From Acidisoma sp. L85 (lineage in GTDB: Bacteria; Pseudomonadota; Alphaproteobacteria; Acetobacterales; Acetobacteraceae), in contig NZ_LMUQ01000048.1 of assembly GCF_009765865.1 (NCBI RefSeq), forward strand, positions 1-64,000: DNA of 64,000 nucleotides, given 5' to 3'. The notes under the pieces are model-generated. The model had not been told where the DNA came from and did no database searches. It saw only the letters and a program-made list of their open reading frames with translations. A program made the position numbers and the translations under genes. Numbering within the stretch: the stretch's first letter is position 1; each line of letters starts with the position of its first letter. This document shows positions 26,575 through 35,843 of this stretch, piece by piece.

Positions 26575-27159
26575 GTGCTCCGCCGTGCGGAGCTGCCCGT
26601 CGATACAGTGGAACTCGCGCGTTTTCTCATTGGCAAAATGCTCGTGCGGATGCTGGCCGAAGGTGTAGTGGGCGGCCGCGTCGTTGAGACCGAGGCCTAC
26701 AGCATCGGCGACGCCGCGGGTCACGCCTATCGCGGCATGACACACCGAAACCGGGCGCTTTTCCTTGAGCGTGGGCACGCCTACGTCTACCTCGCCTATG
26801 GCATCTCGCTCATGCTGAACGTCTCGAGTGAGGCTCCCGGCGTCGGTGCGGGCGTCTTGATCAGGGCGATCGAGCCAACCGATGGCATCGGCATCATGGC
26901 GCGAAATCGCGGCATCGAGCGGGTGAGGGACCTGGCGCGGGGCCCGGGGCGGCTATGCGCAGCCTTGGAAATTGATCGCCGTCTGGACGGGATCGACCTC
27001 TGTCAGGCCGGCCCATTGTGGCTCGGATCGGACGGTCAGGCGTCCGGTGAGATCGGGCAAAGCAAACGGATCGGCATCACGCGTGCAGCCGATAGTCCGC
27101 TGCGATTCTACGTTCTGGGCAGTTCCTTCGTCAGCGGTCCACGGGTACTCAATAGATGA
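26575..27159 (+). CDS. 3-methyladenine DNA glycosylase (AAG/MPG type)
   Basis: The 194-residue protein matches the AAG family: ARFLIGKMLVRMLAEG, VVETEAYSIGDAAGHAYRGM with the catalytic glutamate in the VETEAY motif, RNRALFLERGHAYVYLAYGI, GVLIRAIEPTDG, RDLARGPGRLCAALEIDRR and SKRIGITRAADSPLRFYVLG. It excises alkylated purines in base excision repair. A GTG start was chosen for the usual length; a TTG 15 codons earlier, overlapping the SnoaL gene, is the alternative. A second alkylation-damage protein (ATL) lies 5 kb upstream. Confidence 0.88.
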   Translation: MLRRAELPVDTVELARFLIGKMLVRMLAEGVVGGRVVETEAYSIGDAAGHAYRGMTHRNRALFLERGHAYVYLAYGISLMLNVSSEAPGVGAGVLIRAIEPTDGIGIMARNRGIERVRDLARGPGRLCAALEIDRRLDGIDLCQAGPLWLGSDGQASGEIGQSKRIGITRAADSPLRFYVLGSSFVSGPRVLNR

Positions 27160-27207
27160 GATAAGAAACGTTATGGGCGAGGAAGCCGGTCAGCCCCTGT
27201 TCCCCGG

Positions 27208-27831
27208 TCATCCGCAGATCACGCTCACCGCCTTGCGCGCAATCTCTCTCAGTTCAGAGCGGGGTATCCCGGCGCGGGCGCGGATGGCGATCGTATGCAG
27301 CATGGCGGATGCGAGCATTGCGAGTGCTGCGGGATCTGCGCCGTCTTTCAGTTCGCCCTTGTCTTGTGCCATTTGCAGCCGCGCTTCTAGGTCGGAGTCC
27401 AGCATGTGGACGCCCTCCGCAAGAGCCTTGCGGATCTCGGGGTCTTCGACAGCTTCGGTTGTCGCGGTTCCGATTGCGAAGCATCCGCGGGGACGGCCGT
27501 CGCCCGAGAAATAGATCGAGAGCTGCCCATCGTAGAGGCGCATCAGCGCCGCGTTTAAGCTCTCGTCAGGGTCCGCGAGCGCCTCGCGCATCGACACAAG
27601 GCTTAGTTGCCAATACTGCTCGAGCGCCTTGAGATAGAGTGTGTGCTTGTCGCCAAATGCCGCATAGAGGCTTGGCCGGTTCATACCCGTTGCGGCGGAG
27701 ATCTCGTCAAGCGACGTGCCGGAATAGCCGGTCTTCCAGAAGGCATCGATTGCCTGCCGGAGCGCCGCCCGCGGATCATAGGCGCGAGGCCGCCCTCGGG
27801 GCCTTGGCTCTACATCCTTATTTTGTACCAT
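27208..27831 (-). CDS. TetR-family repressor of the efflux genes
   Basis: The 207-residue protein has the TetR helix-turn-helix at about residues 25-65 (AIDAFWKTGYSGTSLDEISA, MNRPSLYAAFGDKHTLYLKA) and a C-terminal ligand domain with RPRGCFAIGTATTEAVEDPE. The ATG at MVQNKDV was taken as start; an in-frame TTG eight codons earlier is less likely. It is divergent from an EmrAB-like pair with two mirrored operator-like sites between, the standard arrangement for a drug-responsive repressor. Confidence 0.87.
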   Translation of the reverse strand: MVQNKDVEPRPRGRPRAYDPRAALRQAIDAFWKTGYSGTSLDEISAATGMNRPSLYAAFGDKHTLYLKALEQYWQLSLVSMREALADPDESLNAALMRLYDGQLSIYFSGDGRPRGCFAIGTATTEAVEDPEIRKALAEGVHMLDSDLEARLQMAQDKGELKDGADPAALAMLASAMLHTIAIRARAGIPRSELREIARKAVSVICG

Positions 27832-27891
27832 ACCGCATAAAATCCTTGACGACAACCTCGCCGAGCCATATTTATGCGATTCGGTACGAAA
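27821..27891. promoter_or_regulatory. Paired inverted operator-like sites, tetR/emrA
   Basis: GTACCATACCGCAT at 27825-27838 recurs in the opposite direction at 27873-27886, where the reverse complement reads GTACCGAATCGCAT (11 of 14 bases equal). Flanking TTTT and TAAA also match. The first site overlaps the repressor's own start codon, and the second lies in the promoter region of the efflux genes. Binding at both would give autorepression and control of emrA. Confidence 0.55.
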
Positions 27892-28004
27892 TTCAATGGT
27901 GCGTCATGAGGTTCTGTTTCTCTCTGCTGGCCTGTTCGATGGCTTCCTCAGGCCAGGCGTGCGCACCGACGGCAGTGACCTGCTGAGGTCTGGGAGATCA
28001 TCCA

Positions 28005-29144
28005 ATGGATACGCAATTCGATGAGACGGTTGCCGCGAGCCTTGATCGCTCCGTAACAGGCCGGTTCCCTACAAGGCCACGAAAGACACTGCGGGAACGC
28101 CTCCGCCCCTTCCTGTTGCTCGGTTTCCCCCTGCTGCTTGCGGTGGCCGGCGGCGCCTACTATGTCGCCGAAGAGCCCTATGTCTCGACGGACGACGCTT
28201 TCGTTCGCGTCGCAAAGGAATCCATCAACGCCCGGGTTTCTGGGCAAGTCGTCGAAATAGCGGTCAAGGACAATCAGCGCGTCCGGATGGGCCAACTCCT
28301 GTTCCGCATTGATCCGCGGCCCTACCAGATTGCAGTTGCTGAGGCCGAGGCGCGGCTCGGCAGTGCGCGGCTCCAGATCGGCGAGCTCAAAGCGACGTAC
28401 CGCCAGCAACTGGTGGAGCTTCAATCGGCCAGAGATTCGGCGGAGTTCGACGAGCGTGAGTATGCCCGCAAGAGCACGCTCGTCGCCGATAATTGGACCC
28501 CCCGCGCGGTCTACGAGCGGGCCCAGACAGATCTCAAAGTTGCCCGCCAGCACATCGCATCGATTGAGCAGCAGATCGCCAACACTGTGGTCGCCTTGGA
28601 CGGCGACCCGAATATCGAGATTGATCGTCACCCAACAGTTCGCCAAGCCCAGGCGGAACTCGATCGCGCGCTGCTCGATCTGTCCTACGCGGCCGTCGTA
28701 GCGCCTGACGACGGCGTTGTGACTAATGTCGACGAGATGCAAGTTGGCGACTACGTCAGCACGGGCTCCGCAGTCTTCTCGTTGCTATCGAGCCGGAGGA
28801 TTTGGATCGAGGCAAATTTCCGCGAGACCGACCTCACTCATATGCGCCCCGGCGAAACAGCGACGATCGCAGTCGACGCGTATCCGGATCGCAGCTTCAA
28901 GGCACATGTCGTCAGCATGAGTCCGGGCACGGGATCCGAGTTCGCGGTCCTGCCGCCGGAAAATGCAACTGGCAATTGGGTCAAGGTGGTCCAGCGCCTG
29001 CCGATACGCCTCGAGCTGGATGCGGTGGATCCGAACCAGCCCTTGTTCTCAGGAATCAGCGTCACGGCGAGCGTCGATACCAACCATCGCAACTCGTTGA
29101 TGGGTCTGCTCCACGCGGCGTCAGCGATGGAGATCCCAAGATGA
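28005..29144 (+). CDS. EmrA-like membrane fusion protein (HlyD family)
   Basis: The 379-residue protein has a cytoplasmic N-terminus, one transmembrane helix (about 38-55, FLLLGFPLLLAVAGGAYYVA) and a periplasmic HlyD_D23/lipoyl domain: YVSTDDAFVRVAKESINARV, LLFRIDPRPYQIAVAEAEAR, a coiled-coil hairpin about 105-205, and APDDGVVTNVDEMQVGDYVS. It links an MFS pump to an outer-membrane channel; no tolC-type gene is adjacent. Its stop overlaps the emrB-like start as ATGA. Confidence 0.88.
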   Translation: MDTQFDETVAASLDRSVTGRFPTRPRKTLRERLRPFLLLGFPLLLAVAGGAYYVAEEPYVSTDDAFVRVAKESINARVSGQVVEIAVKDNQRVRMGQLLFRIDPRPYQIAVAEAEARLGSARLQIGELKATYRQQLVELQSARDSAEFDEREYARKSTLVADNWTPRAVYERAQTDLKVARQHIASIEQQIANTVVALDGDPNIEIDRHPTVRQAQAELDRALLDLSYAAVVAPDDGVVTNVDEMQVGDYVSTGSAVFSLLSSRRIWIEANFRETDLTHMRPGETATIAVDAYPDRSFKAHVVSMSPGTGSEFAVLPPENATGNWVKVVQRLPIRLELDAVDPNQPLFSGISVTASVDTNHRNSLMGLLHAASAMEIPR

Positions 29145-30652
29145 CGGCCTCCTCCGCGTCGCGTGCAACGCCCAAAGGCCATCGCGCAATCACCGCCGCG
29201 GCTCTGATGGCGACCTACATGCAGGCGGTCAACATCACCCTTCCAAATGCCGCCGTGGCGGACATACAGGGCTCGTTGTCGATGGCCGAGGACGAGCTCG
29301 GTTGGGTTTTCACCTCGTATATCGCGGCAAGCGTCATCATCATGCCGATCACGGGCTGGCTGGCGAGCCGCTACGGCCGCAAGTTGGTCTATCAGCTTTC
29401 GATCGCCGGCTTCGCCCTCGGCCTGGTGCTGGACATATGTGCCACGACGCCGATCCAGTTTGTTATTGCCCGGATCGTCCAAGGCGCCGCGAGCGGCACG
29501 CTAGCGCCACTGTCGATGGCGATTCTGCTCGATCTGCTGCCGCCAAAGTATCACGCCCGAATTAGTTTGGTTTGGACCCTCTGCCTGATGCTGGGCATCG
29601 TAAGCGGCGCTAGCATCGGTGGCCGGCTAAGCGAATATAACGGCTGGCGCTCGATCTTTTATATTGGCCTGCCGATGTCGGGCTTCATCTTCCTGGTGAT
29701 GGCGCTATCGCTTCCGGAAAAAAAGGCCTCGCAGACTCAGCCCTTTGACTTCTTCGGCTTTGCGAGCTTCCTGCTCGGCATGACCGGGTTGCAGATGCTG
29801 CTCGACCGCGGCGAACGAGTGGAATGGTTCGCCTCCGCCGAAATCTGGGGGGAAGCCATAGCCTCGGCGCTCGGCTTTTATCTCTACATCGTTCATGTCC
29901 TGACGGCGAAGACGCACTTCCTCAACGAGGCGCTGTTCAAGGACCGCAACTTCATCCTCTCGACCATCATGTTTTTCGCGTTTGGCTTCATCCTGCTCCC
30001 GACACTGGCCTTGACGTCGCCGATGCTGGAGCAACTGCTCAACTACCCTGTCGATACCACCGGCTATATGACTATCCCGCGCGGCGTCACGCTCCTGGGT
30101 GGGCTGATCCTGATGAGTTTCGTTCCGGCCCGGATCGACAATCGGCTGTTCGTGGTCGGCGGGATGGCGCTCGTGGTGTATGCCAACTGGCGAATGCTCG
30201 ACTATTCACCCGTCATGGATTGGCGGCCGGTCGCCATCGCGGGGGCGCTACAGGGCCTTGGCCTAGGCATCCTGATGCCGGCGCTCACCAAGGCGGCGTT
30301 CAGCACGCTCGATCCGAAGTTCCGTCCGGAGGGCACCGCACTCTTCAACCTGTCACGCCTCTATGGCAGCACGATCGGTGTCGCAGTGGTCCAAGTCTTC
30401 TTTTACGACAACACGCAGGCGATGCACCTGGCACTCGCCAAGAATCTCGTGCCCTACCATGCCGCCACCCATGCCACGGCGGCATCGGCCTCCTTGCGGG
30501 GGCTCGCCATGCTCAACGAGGTGATCACCGGTCAGGCGGCTGTCATTGCCGTCATCGACCAGTTCAAGGTCCTCATGATCGCCATGCTGGTCGTGAGCCC
30601 CTTTGTCCTGTTCCTTCGAAAGCCCCGTGCGGCCAGCGGCCCGAACGGGTGA
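29141..30652 (+). CDS. EmrB-like MFS drug exporter (DHA2, 14 TMS)
   Basis: The 503-residue pump starts at the ATGA overlap with emrA. It has the DHA2 pattern: MATYMQAVNITLPNAAVADI, WVFTSYIAASVIIMPITGWL, then ASRYGRKLVYQLSIAGFALG (motif A), RIVQGAASGTLAPLSMAILL (motif C region), and GWRSIFYIGLPMSGFIFLVM. Fourteen hydrophobic segments are visible. It would expel hydrophobic drugs by proton antiport together with the fusion protein. The regulator is the divergent TetR protein. Confidence 0.88.
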   Translation: MTASSASRATPKGHRAITAAALMATYMQAVNITLPNAAVADIQGSLSMAEDELGWVFTSYIAASVIIMPITGWLASRYGRKLVYQLSIAGFALGLVLDICATTPIQFVIARIVQGAASGTLAPLSMAILLDLLPPKYHARISLVWTLCLMLGIVSGASIGGRLSEYNGWRSIFYIGLPMSGFIFLVMALSLPEKKASQTQPFDFFGFASFLLGMTGLQMLLDRGERVEWFASAEIWGEAIASALGFYLYIVHVLTAKTHFLNEALFKDRNFILSTIMFFAFGFILLPTLALTSPMLEQLLNYPVDTTGYMTIPRGVTLLGGLILMSFVPARIDNRLFVVGGMALVVYANWRMLDYSPVMDWRPVAIAGALQGLGLGILMPALTKAAFSTLDPKFRPEGTALFNLSRLYGSTIGVAVVQVFFYDNTQAMHLALAKNLVPYHAATHATAASASLRGLAMLNEVITGQAAVIAVIDQFKVLMIAMLVVSPFVLFLRKPRAASGPNG

Positions 30653-30704
30653 AGGCTGTCCGTTGTTTGTGCGCGGCTGGCCCTGAGTACAAAGGAGCGT
30701 GAGC

Positions 30705-31620
30705 ATGACAACCCCCGACACACTTCGCTATTCGAGAATCCATCTCGCCGATGGATTTTCGATTCAGCTGTCGGTTTCGGCACGCTAATTCCCGATCTTC
30801 TCGCAACCAAAGAGGCGACCAAGACCGCGCTCGAAGTGAGATTTCGCCATCTTGATTGTGCGGAACGATACCGAAATGAATAAGCGGTCGGCGAGGCGAT
30901 GGAGGATTCCATCAGTGCCGGCACGCTTCGGCGGGACGAACTCTTCGTTACGACGAAGCTATGGAATAACAACCATCGTCCTGTCCGGGTCAAACCTGCC
31001 TTCGACGCGGGTCGCCGACGGTTGCGTGTCGACGATATCGACTCTTACCTGATCCCCACCCCTTTTGCCTTTCAACCCCGGCGACGAGCAGGACCAAGAG
31101 ACGAGCACGGTCAGGTCATCTATGATTCCGGGGTCACACTCGTCGAGACCTGACGGGCGCTCGAACGCCTCGTGGATGACGGCAAGTGCAGGGCGATCGG
31201 CCTATCCGATATTACTTTGGAGAAGCTTCGTGAGATTGTTGCGGCCGCGCGGATCAAGCCTGCGGTCGTGCAGGTCGAATCCCATCCTTACCTGCCCGAA
31301 TGGGAACTGCTCGACTTCTGTTAGCAGCACGGCATTGTGCTGCTCCCATTCGCCCCGCCGGACATGGGCTTGAACCGAAAGTGACGGAAGATTCGGCTAT
31401 CACGGCAATTGCCAGGCGCGTCCACAAGACCCCTGTACAGGTTGCCTTGGCATGGGCCGCACAGCGTGGCGCCGCTTTCCTGACGACCTCGAGCAAATCT
31501 CAGCGCATTCGGGAGAACTTCGATATTGCAACGCTGCCGGAAGACGCCATGCGGGAGATTCAGGACAACCTCACCACGAAAGTCCGCTTCAACCAGCTCG
31601 TAGGAGCTGGTCTATCCGGA
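30705..31620 (+). pseudogene. Aldo/keto reductase with multiple stops and frameshifts
   Basis: Joined across frames the sequence reads as a complete aldo/keto reductase: TTPDTLRYSRIHLADGFSI, FRHLDCAERYRNE, LRRDELFVTTKLWNNNHRP, VDDIDSYLIPTPFAF, DGKCRAIGLSDITLEKLREI, KPAVVQVESHPYLPEWELLD and KTPVQVALAWAAQRGAAFLT. Damage seen: a one-base loss after GFSI, TAA after RYRNE, compensating insertion and deletion around 31075-31110, TGA for the tryptophan in VET-W-RAL (31151-31153), TAG for glutamine in DFC-Q-QHG (31321-31323), and another frameshift near 31360. It is clearly not functional. Confidence 0.88.
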
Positions 31621-31877
31621 TTTTTCCTCGACCCACCTAGCGGTGTCGCATGCCGCCACCTCGTCAAAGTTTCTAAGAATTTTGTCCTTCCAGTTTGATA
31701 CGAAAGGGGTGTCCCAATCGCGCTAGCTCGATGCCGTCAAACACCGGAAGCAATCGCCGCATCGTTCGTCAGATACGCATCGAGCAAAGCGACGCCGAGC
31801 TGGTCTTTCGCGTGCGCAAGAGCAGGACATCCGAGGCCAGCAGACTCATCCTCAATCCGCTCCATCAAATGCCGCCG
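31621..31877. other. Gap between AKR remnant and AraC gene, nothing supported
   Basis: About 255 bases with short frames on both strands but no recognisable motif, hairpin or promoter pair. It lies between the 3' end of the aldo/keto reductase remnant and the 3' end of the minus-strand AraC gene. Confidence 0.3.
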
Positions 31878-32876
31878 TTAGACAATCATGTTGGAGCTAG
31901 CACGCATCGCGCCGGGCGGCTGGCCCGTCACGCGCTTGAAGGCCCGGCTGAAGGCGGCCTGGGAGCCGTAGCCCAGGCGCTCCGCCACCGCATCGATCGG
32001 CATCCGGCCGCGACCGATCCACTCCATCGCGAGGCGCATACGCAACTCGGCGACATAGCGCAGCGGCGTCTGGCCGGTGATGGCCTGGAAGCGCTCGGCA
32101 AAGAGGGAGCGCGAGCTGCCGGTTTCCGCCGCCAGCGCCGCCACGGTCCAGTTGCGTCCGGGATCGCGATGCACGGCGCCGATCGCACGACTCAAACGCG
32201 GGTCGCGCAAAGCCTCGACCCAGCCGGTGGCGTCGCCGCAGCCAGACTCCACCCAGCCGCGCACAATCGAGGCCGAGACCACATTCGCGAGTTGCGAGAG
32301 GATACCCGCCGAACCGGCGCGCGGCGTGCACACTTCACGCTCCATCGCCGCCAGCATTGGCGCGATCTCGGGCTGACGGTCCAGCAGCGTACTCACCTGC
32401 ATCATCTCAGGCATGAGCGCGATCAGTGCATGCATGGCGCCAAGATCGAATTCCATGCAGCCGCTGAAAACGAGACAGTCCGCCGTTCGGGACGTCTCCG
32501 TGCCGTTCGCGCAGACGGCGACAAAGCAGACGCTTTCGCAAAGCTGCGTCGATTCGAAACTCTTCACGTCACGGCTCGGCATATCCGGCGCGGATAGCAG
32601 ATCATGCCGGCCGCCATTCGGCAGCAGCACCGCATCGCCCTCCCGCAGTACATGCGTTACCCCCGCCTGATCCCGCAGGTAAAGGCTGCCGGCTGCGACA
32701 AAATGGAACAGCGCCCGCCCAGGCGAGGTGCCGAACTCAATGCCAAAGGGTGGTGCCAGCTGTAGCCGGCGATACTCGATGCCATGGAGACGCATCCCCA
32801 ACAGCAGTTCGCTCACCGGGTCAAAGGCGGAGCTATCGCCTTGGTGCCTGCCGTGTCTGGACGAATGGTCAAACAT
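31878..32876 (-). CDS. AraC-family regulator with cupin_6 domain
   Basis: The 332-residue protein has a cupin-like sensor domain (FGTSPGRALFHFVAAGSLYL, VLREGDAVLLPNGGRHDLLS) and a C-terminal double helix-turn-helix (WTVAALAAETGSSRSLFAER, TPLRYVAELRMRLAMEWIGR, IDAVAERLGYGSQAAFSRAF). The start at MFDHSSRHG was preferred; the frame is open for another 19 codons. It is divergent from an MFS efflux gene with 82 bases between, the common AraC/cupin_6-exporter pairing. Confidence 0.87.
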   Translation of the reverse strand: MFDHSSRHGRHQGDSSAFDPVSELLLGMRLHGIEYRRLQLAPPFGIEFGTSPGRALFHFVAAGSLYLRDQAGVTHVLREGDAVLLPNGGRHDLLSAPDMPSRDVKSFESTQLCESVCFVAVCANGTETSRTADCLVFSGCMEFDLGAMHALIALMPEMMQVSTLLDRQPEIAPMLAAMEREVCTPRAGSAGILSQLANVVSASIVRGWVESGCGDATGWVEALRDPRLSRAIGAVHRDPGRNWTVAALAAETGSSRSLFAERFQAITGQTPLRYVAELRMRLAMEWIGRGRMPIDAVAERLGYGSQAAFSRAFKRVTGQPPGAMRASSNMIV

Positions 32877-32958
32877 TCCGGAGAAACTGGCATGGATCGT
32901 CCGCTCTGTCGAGCCTATCATGCTGCACTGCAACCGAGCTTACGAATGGGACGTCCGC

Positions 32959-34155
32959 ATGAGCGACTACTCCTCCACCATGACCCTGCCTCAGGAGACC
33001 ACCCCAGCCTGGGGCGCGGTCGTCTCGATGATGCTGGGCGTCTTCGGTCTGGTGACAGCCGAGTTCCTGCCCGCGAGCCTGCTCAGCCCCATGGCACACG
33101 ACCTCGGCGTGACGGAGGGCTTGGCCGGTCAGGCCGTGACGACCACTGCGGTGCTGGCGCTGGTGACGAGCCTGCTGGTGACCTCGGTGATCCGCAGCCT
33201 GGATCGGCGCCTCGTGCTGATGTCGTTTTCCGTGCTGCTGATCGCCTCGAACCTTCTTGTCGCGAGTGCCCCGAGCCTCGGGATGCTGCTGCTGGCGCGC
33301 ATGTTGCTGGGCGTGGCCCTTGGCGGTTTCTGGACGATGTCGGTGGCGGTCACGATGCGGCTTGTGCCGATGGCGCTGATCCCGCGAGCGCTCTCCATCC
33401 TCTTCAGCGGCGTCTCGGCGGCCACGATCTTCGCGGCACCCTTCGGCAGCTACGTCGGCAGCATGGCCGGTTGGCGGGATGTGTTCCTGATGGCGGCGGT
33501 CCTTGGTGGATTGGCACTCATGGTCCAGTTTCTGACCTTGCCGCGCATGGTGCCCGAAGGCGCCACTCCATTGCGAACCTTGCTCGCCCTGGTTCGACGG
33601 CCCCGCATGGGGCTTGGCATCCTCGCGATCCTGCTTGTCTTCTCAGCGCATTTCGCCTTCTTCACCTATATGCGGCCGTTTCTCGAAACCATCACGGGCG
33701 TGGCCGCAGCCGGAATGGCCGGCATCTTCCTCGCCTTCGGCATCGCGAATTTCTTCGGCACAATGCTGGGCGGCGTGATGCTGGAACACAAGATGCGGTT
33801 GACGATGGTGGTACTGCCCTTGCTCATGGCCGTGGTGGGCCTGGGCCTCGCCATCTTCGGCCACGCGCCCGTTGCCGCCACGGCGCTGGTGGCGCTTTGG
33901 GGCCTGGCTTTCGGCGCCATGCCAGTCGCCTGGTCCACATGGATGACACGCACGGTGCCCGACGAGGCGGAAAGCGGCGGCGGGCTGCTGGTCGCGACCA
34001 TTCAATTCGCCATCGCCGCCGGGGCTGCCCTCGGTGGGGCGGTCTTCGACAGGACCGGCGTGACGAGCGTCTTCATCCTCGGCGGTGTGGTTTCGCTGGC
34101 GGCGGTGGCGATTGTTCTGGCGGTGGTACGGCCTGCGGCGCCGGTCAACGCCTAA
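32959..34155 (+). CDS. MFS transporter, AraJ/NepI-like exporter (12 TMS)
   Basis: The 398-residue membrane protein starts at MSDYSSTMTLP and has twelve hydrophobic helices: WGAVVSMMLGVFGLVTAEFL, PMAHDLGVTEGLAGQAVTTT, LARMLLGVALGGFWTMSVAV, YVGSMAGWRDVFLMAAVLGG, and FTYMRPFLETITGVAAAGMA in the second half. The family exports sugars, nucleosides or drugs by proton antiport; the substrate is unknown. The divergent AraC/cupin regulator probably controls it. A frame open upstream of the ATG overlaps that regulator and was not used. Confidence 0.85.
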   Translation: MSDYSSTMTLPQETTPAWGAVVSMMLGVFGLVTAEFLPASLLSPMAHDLGVTEGLAGQAVTTTAVLALVTSLLVTSVIRSLDRRLVLMSFSVLLIASNLLVASAPSLGMLLLARMLLGVALGGFWTMSVAVTMRLVPMALIPRALSILFSGVSAATIFAAPFGSYVGSMAGWRDVFLMAAVLGGLALMVQFLTLPRMVPEGATPLRTLLALVRRPRMGLGILAILLVFSAHFAFFTYMRPFLETITGVAAAGMAGIFLAFGIANFFGTMLGGVMLEHKMRLTMVVLPLLMAVVGLGLAIFGHAPVAATALVALWGLAFGAMPVAWSTWMTRTVPDEAESGGGLLVATIQFAIAAGAALGGAVFDRTGVTSVFILGGVVSLAAVAIVLAVVRPAAPVNA

Positions 34156-34235
34156 CCGAGAAAGGCTTGCCGATCGTTCGAGCTTGAGGCACCTGCTGAC
34201 AGCAACGGACCCTCATCGGATTAGGCGGATCTCTC

Positions 34236-34721
34236 GTGTTGGACATTTTATGGCGCGGCGCGGCCATCGGTATCGGCGCCACGATTGTCATGGATCTCTG
34301 GGCGATCCTGCTGTCCCAGGCCCCCGGCCAATCGCGGCCCAACTGGGCGCCGGTCGGCCGCTGGTTCTGGCATCTGCGCCGCGGGCGGGTGTTCAAGCCC
34401 GATTTCGCCACCGTCGCGGCCTACGAGAACGAGTTGGCGCTGGGCTGGATCGGCCACTACGCGGTGGGCATTCTCTACGGCATCATCTTCGTGATCGTCG
34501 TCGGTCGCGGCTGGCTTGCAGCGCCCACTCTCCTGCCGGCCTGGATCTTCGGCATCATCACCATCGCCGCCGGATGGTTCCTGCTCCAACCCGGCCTTGG
34601 CATTGGCTGGGCCGCTTCGAAAACCCCGAGGCCGAACATGGCGCGGTTCCTCGGCCTCGTCGCCCATACCTTCTTCGGGCTCGGCCTCTACGGCACCGCC
34701 TTGCTGCTGCGACAGGGGTAA
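34236..34721 (+). CDS. DUF2938 membrane protein
   Basis: The 161-residue protein has four hydrophobic segments and conserved polar blocks: ILWRGAAIGIGATIVMDLWA, WAPVGRWFWHLRRGRVF, LALGWIGHYAVGILYGIIFV, LPAWIFGIITIAAGWFLLQP and FLGLVAHTFFGLGLYGTALL. These match the uncharacterised DUF2938 family. Its start is a GTG. It follows the MFS exporter by 80 bases on the same strand and may be co-transcribed. Confidence 0.75.
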   Translation: MLDILWRGAAIGIGATIVMDLWAILLSQAPGQSRPNWAPVGRWFWHLRRGRVFKPDFATVAAYENELALGWIGHYAVGILYGIIFVIVVGRGWLAAPTLLPAWIFGIITIAAGWFLLQPGLGIGWAASKTPRPNMARFLGLVAHTFFGLGLYGTALLLRQG

Positions 34722-34727
34722 GCACGC

Positions 34728-35560
34728 TCAGCCAAGCCCACCAGCCATCCCGTCGATTTCTCGGCCCACGTCAGCGGCGGTCTCAAGCACGGTGCTCGCC
34801 GCAAGCCGGTCGAAATTCCGGCTGTCCAGGTTTGCGCCGCTCAAGACGAGAACGACGCGGGCATTCCTGGGCAGACGGGAACCGAGACGGGAAAGCCCGA
34901 TCAAGCCCGCCGCCGCCCCAGGCTCAACAAGCAGGTGGGCGGCCAGGGCGAGCGTCTTCGCACCGCTGAAAAGTTCGTCATCAGACGCCAAGACGATGTC
35001 GTCGATGTGACGCAGCACGGTCTCAAGCGTAAGACGAGCGGGCACACCCTGAGCGAGCGACTCGATCTCGGTTCGCACCGGACGCGTTACGGCACTCTTC
35101 GCAATGAAGCTTTCAAACATCGATGGCGCCTGCGACGGCTGGACACCGATCACCCTTGCCCCAGGGTGCTCAATCTTCACTCCCAGGGCAGTTCCTGCTG
35201 CCAACACCCCACCGCCCATAGGGACAAAGACCATGTCAATTCTATCGAGCGCAGACCCGATCTGCAGGCCAACCGTCGCGGCGCCTTCGATTACGAACTT
35301 GTCTTCGCCATCGTCAACGAACAGAGCATCGATACCCGTGCAGAACTCCTTCGCAAGTGCCTTTGCATCATCACCATCGGAGCCACCTACAGAGACCTCC
35401 GCGCCAAGCAACCTTATTTTGCTAAGCTTCATGGGATTTGGATTAGATGGAAGGAATATTCTGCATCTGCGTCCGAGTAGCCTGGCCGCGTATACCACGC
35501 CCTGTCCATGATTAACGACGGCGCTCACTGACACAGTTGTCGGCAACGGCAACACGAGCG
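34728..35560 (-). pseudogene. Threonine dehydratase-like PLP enzyme, 5'-truncated
   Basis: The sequence matches fold-type II PLP enzymes from VNHGQGVVYAARLLGRRCRI onward: LPSNPNPMKLSKIRLLGAEV, KFVIEGAATVGLQIGSALDR, VFVPMGGGVLAAGTALGVKI with the glycine-rich phosphate loop, and LVLSGANLDSRNF at the end. The segment before NHGQG, which carries the PLP-binding lysine (SFKxRGA), is missing; the frame there is unrelated and soon meets a flavin-reductase remnant on the other strand. Without the lysine it cannot perform deamination. Confidence 0.75.
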
Positions 35561-35620
35561 GTTCCGAGATCGACAAGTTCCCTGCATTTCGGCGTGACGG
35601 CGCTACCGGCCAAGCGCGCA

Positions 35621-35843
35621 AAAGCGCCACTGATCGCGGAATGTCACGCAAACTTCGAATGCCGGCTCGCCGATGACACGCTCATCGACAAATACAACTT
35701 CTTCATCTTCGAGGTTGTAAAGGCTGACGTTGCGAAGTCACCGGGACACCCAGAAACCCTGCACTATACTGGTAATGGTTTATTTCATGGTCTCCGGCAA
35801 AATCATCACCCGCCGATCGCCGTTTTGGCCAGAGATGCTATAG
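35621..35843 (+). pseudogene. Flavin reductase-like (DIM6/NTAB) C-terminal remnant
   Basis: The sequence reads LIAECHANFECRLADDTLID, then KYNFFIFEVVKADVAKSPGH and PETLHYTGNG. After a frameshift near 35785 comes FMVSGKIITRRSPFWPEML and a TAG. This is the second half of a flavin-reductase-like FMN-binding protein. The N-terminal half is missing; it abuts the truncated threonine dehydratase, so one rearrangement near 35570-35620 probably damaged both. Confidence 0.7.

Noticed and set aside
32784-34187. Plus-strand frame of 467 codons
   Set aside because: Arg-, Gly- and His-rich shadow of the MFS gene in another frame, caused by high GC at third positions.
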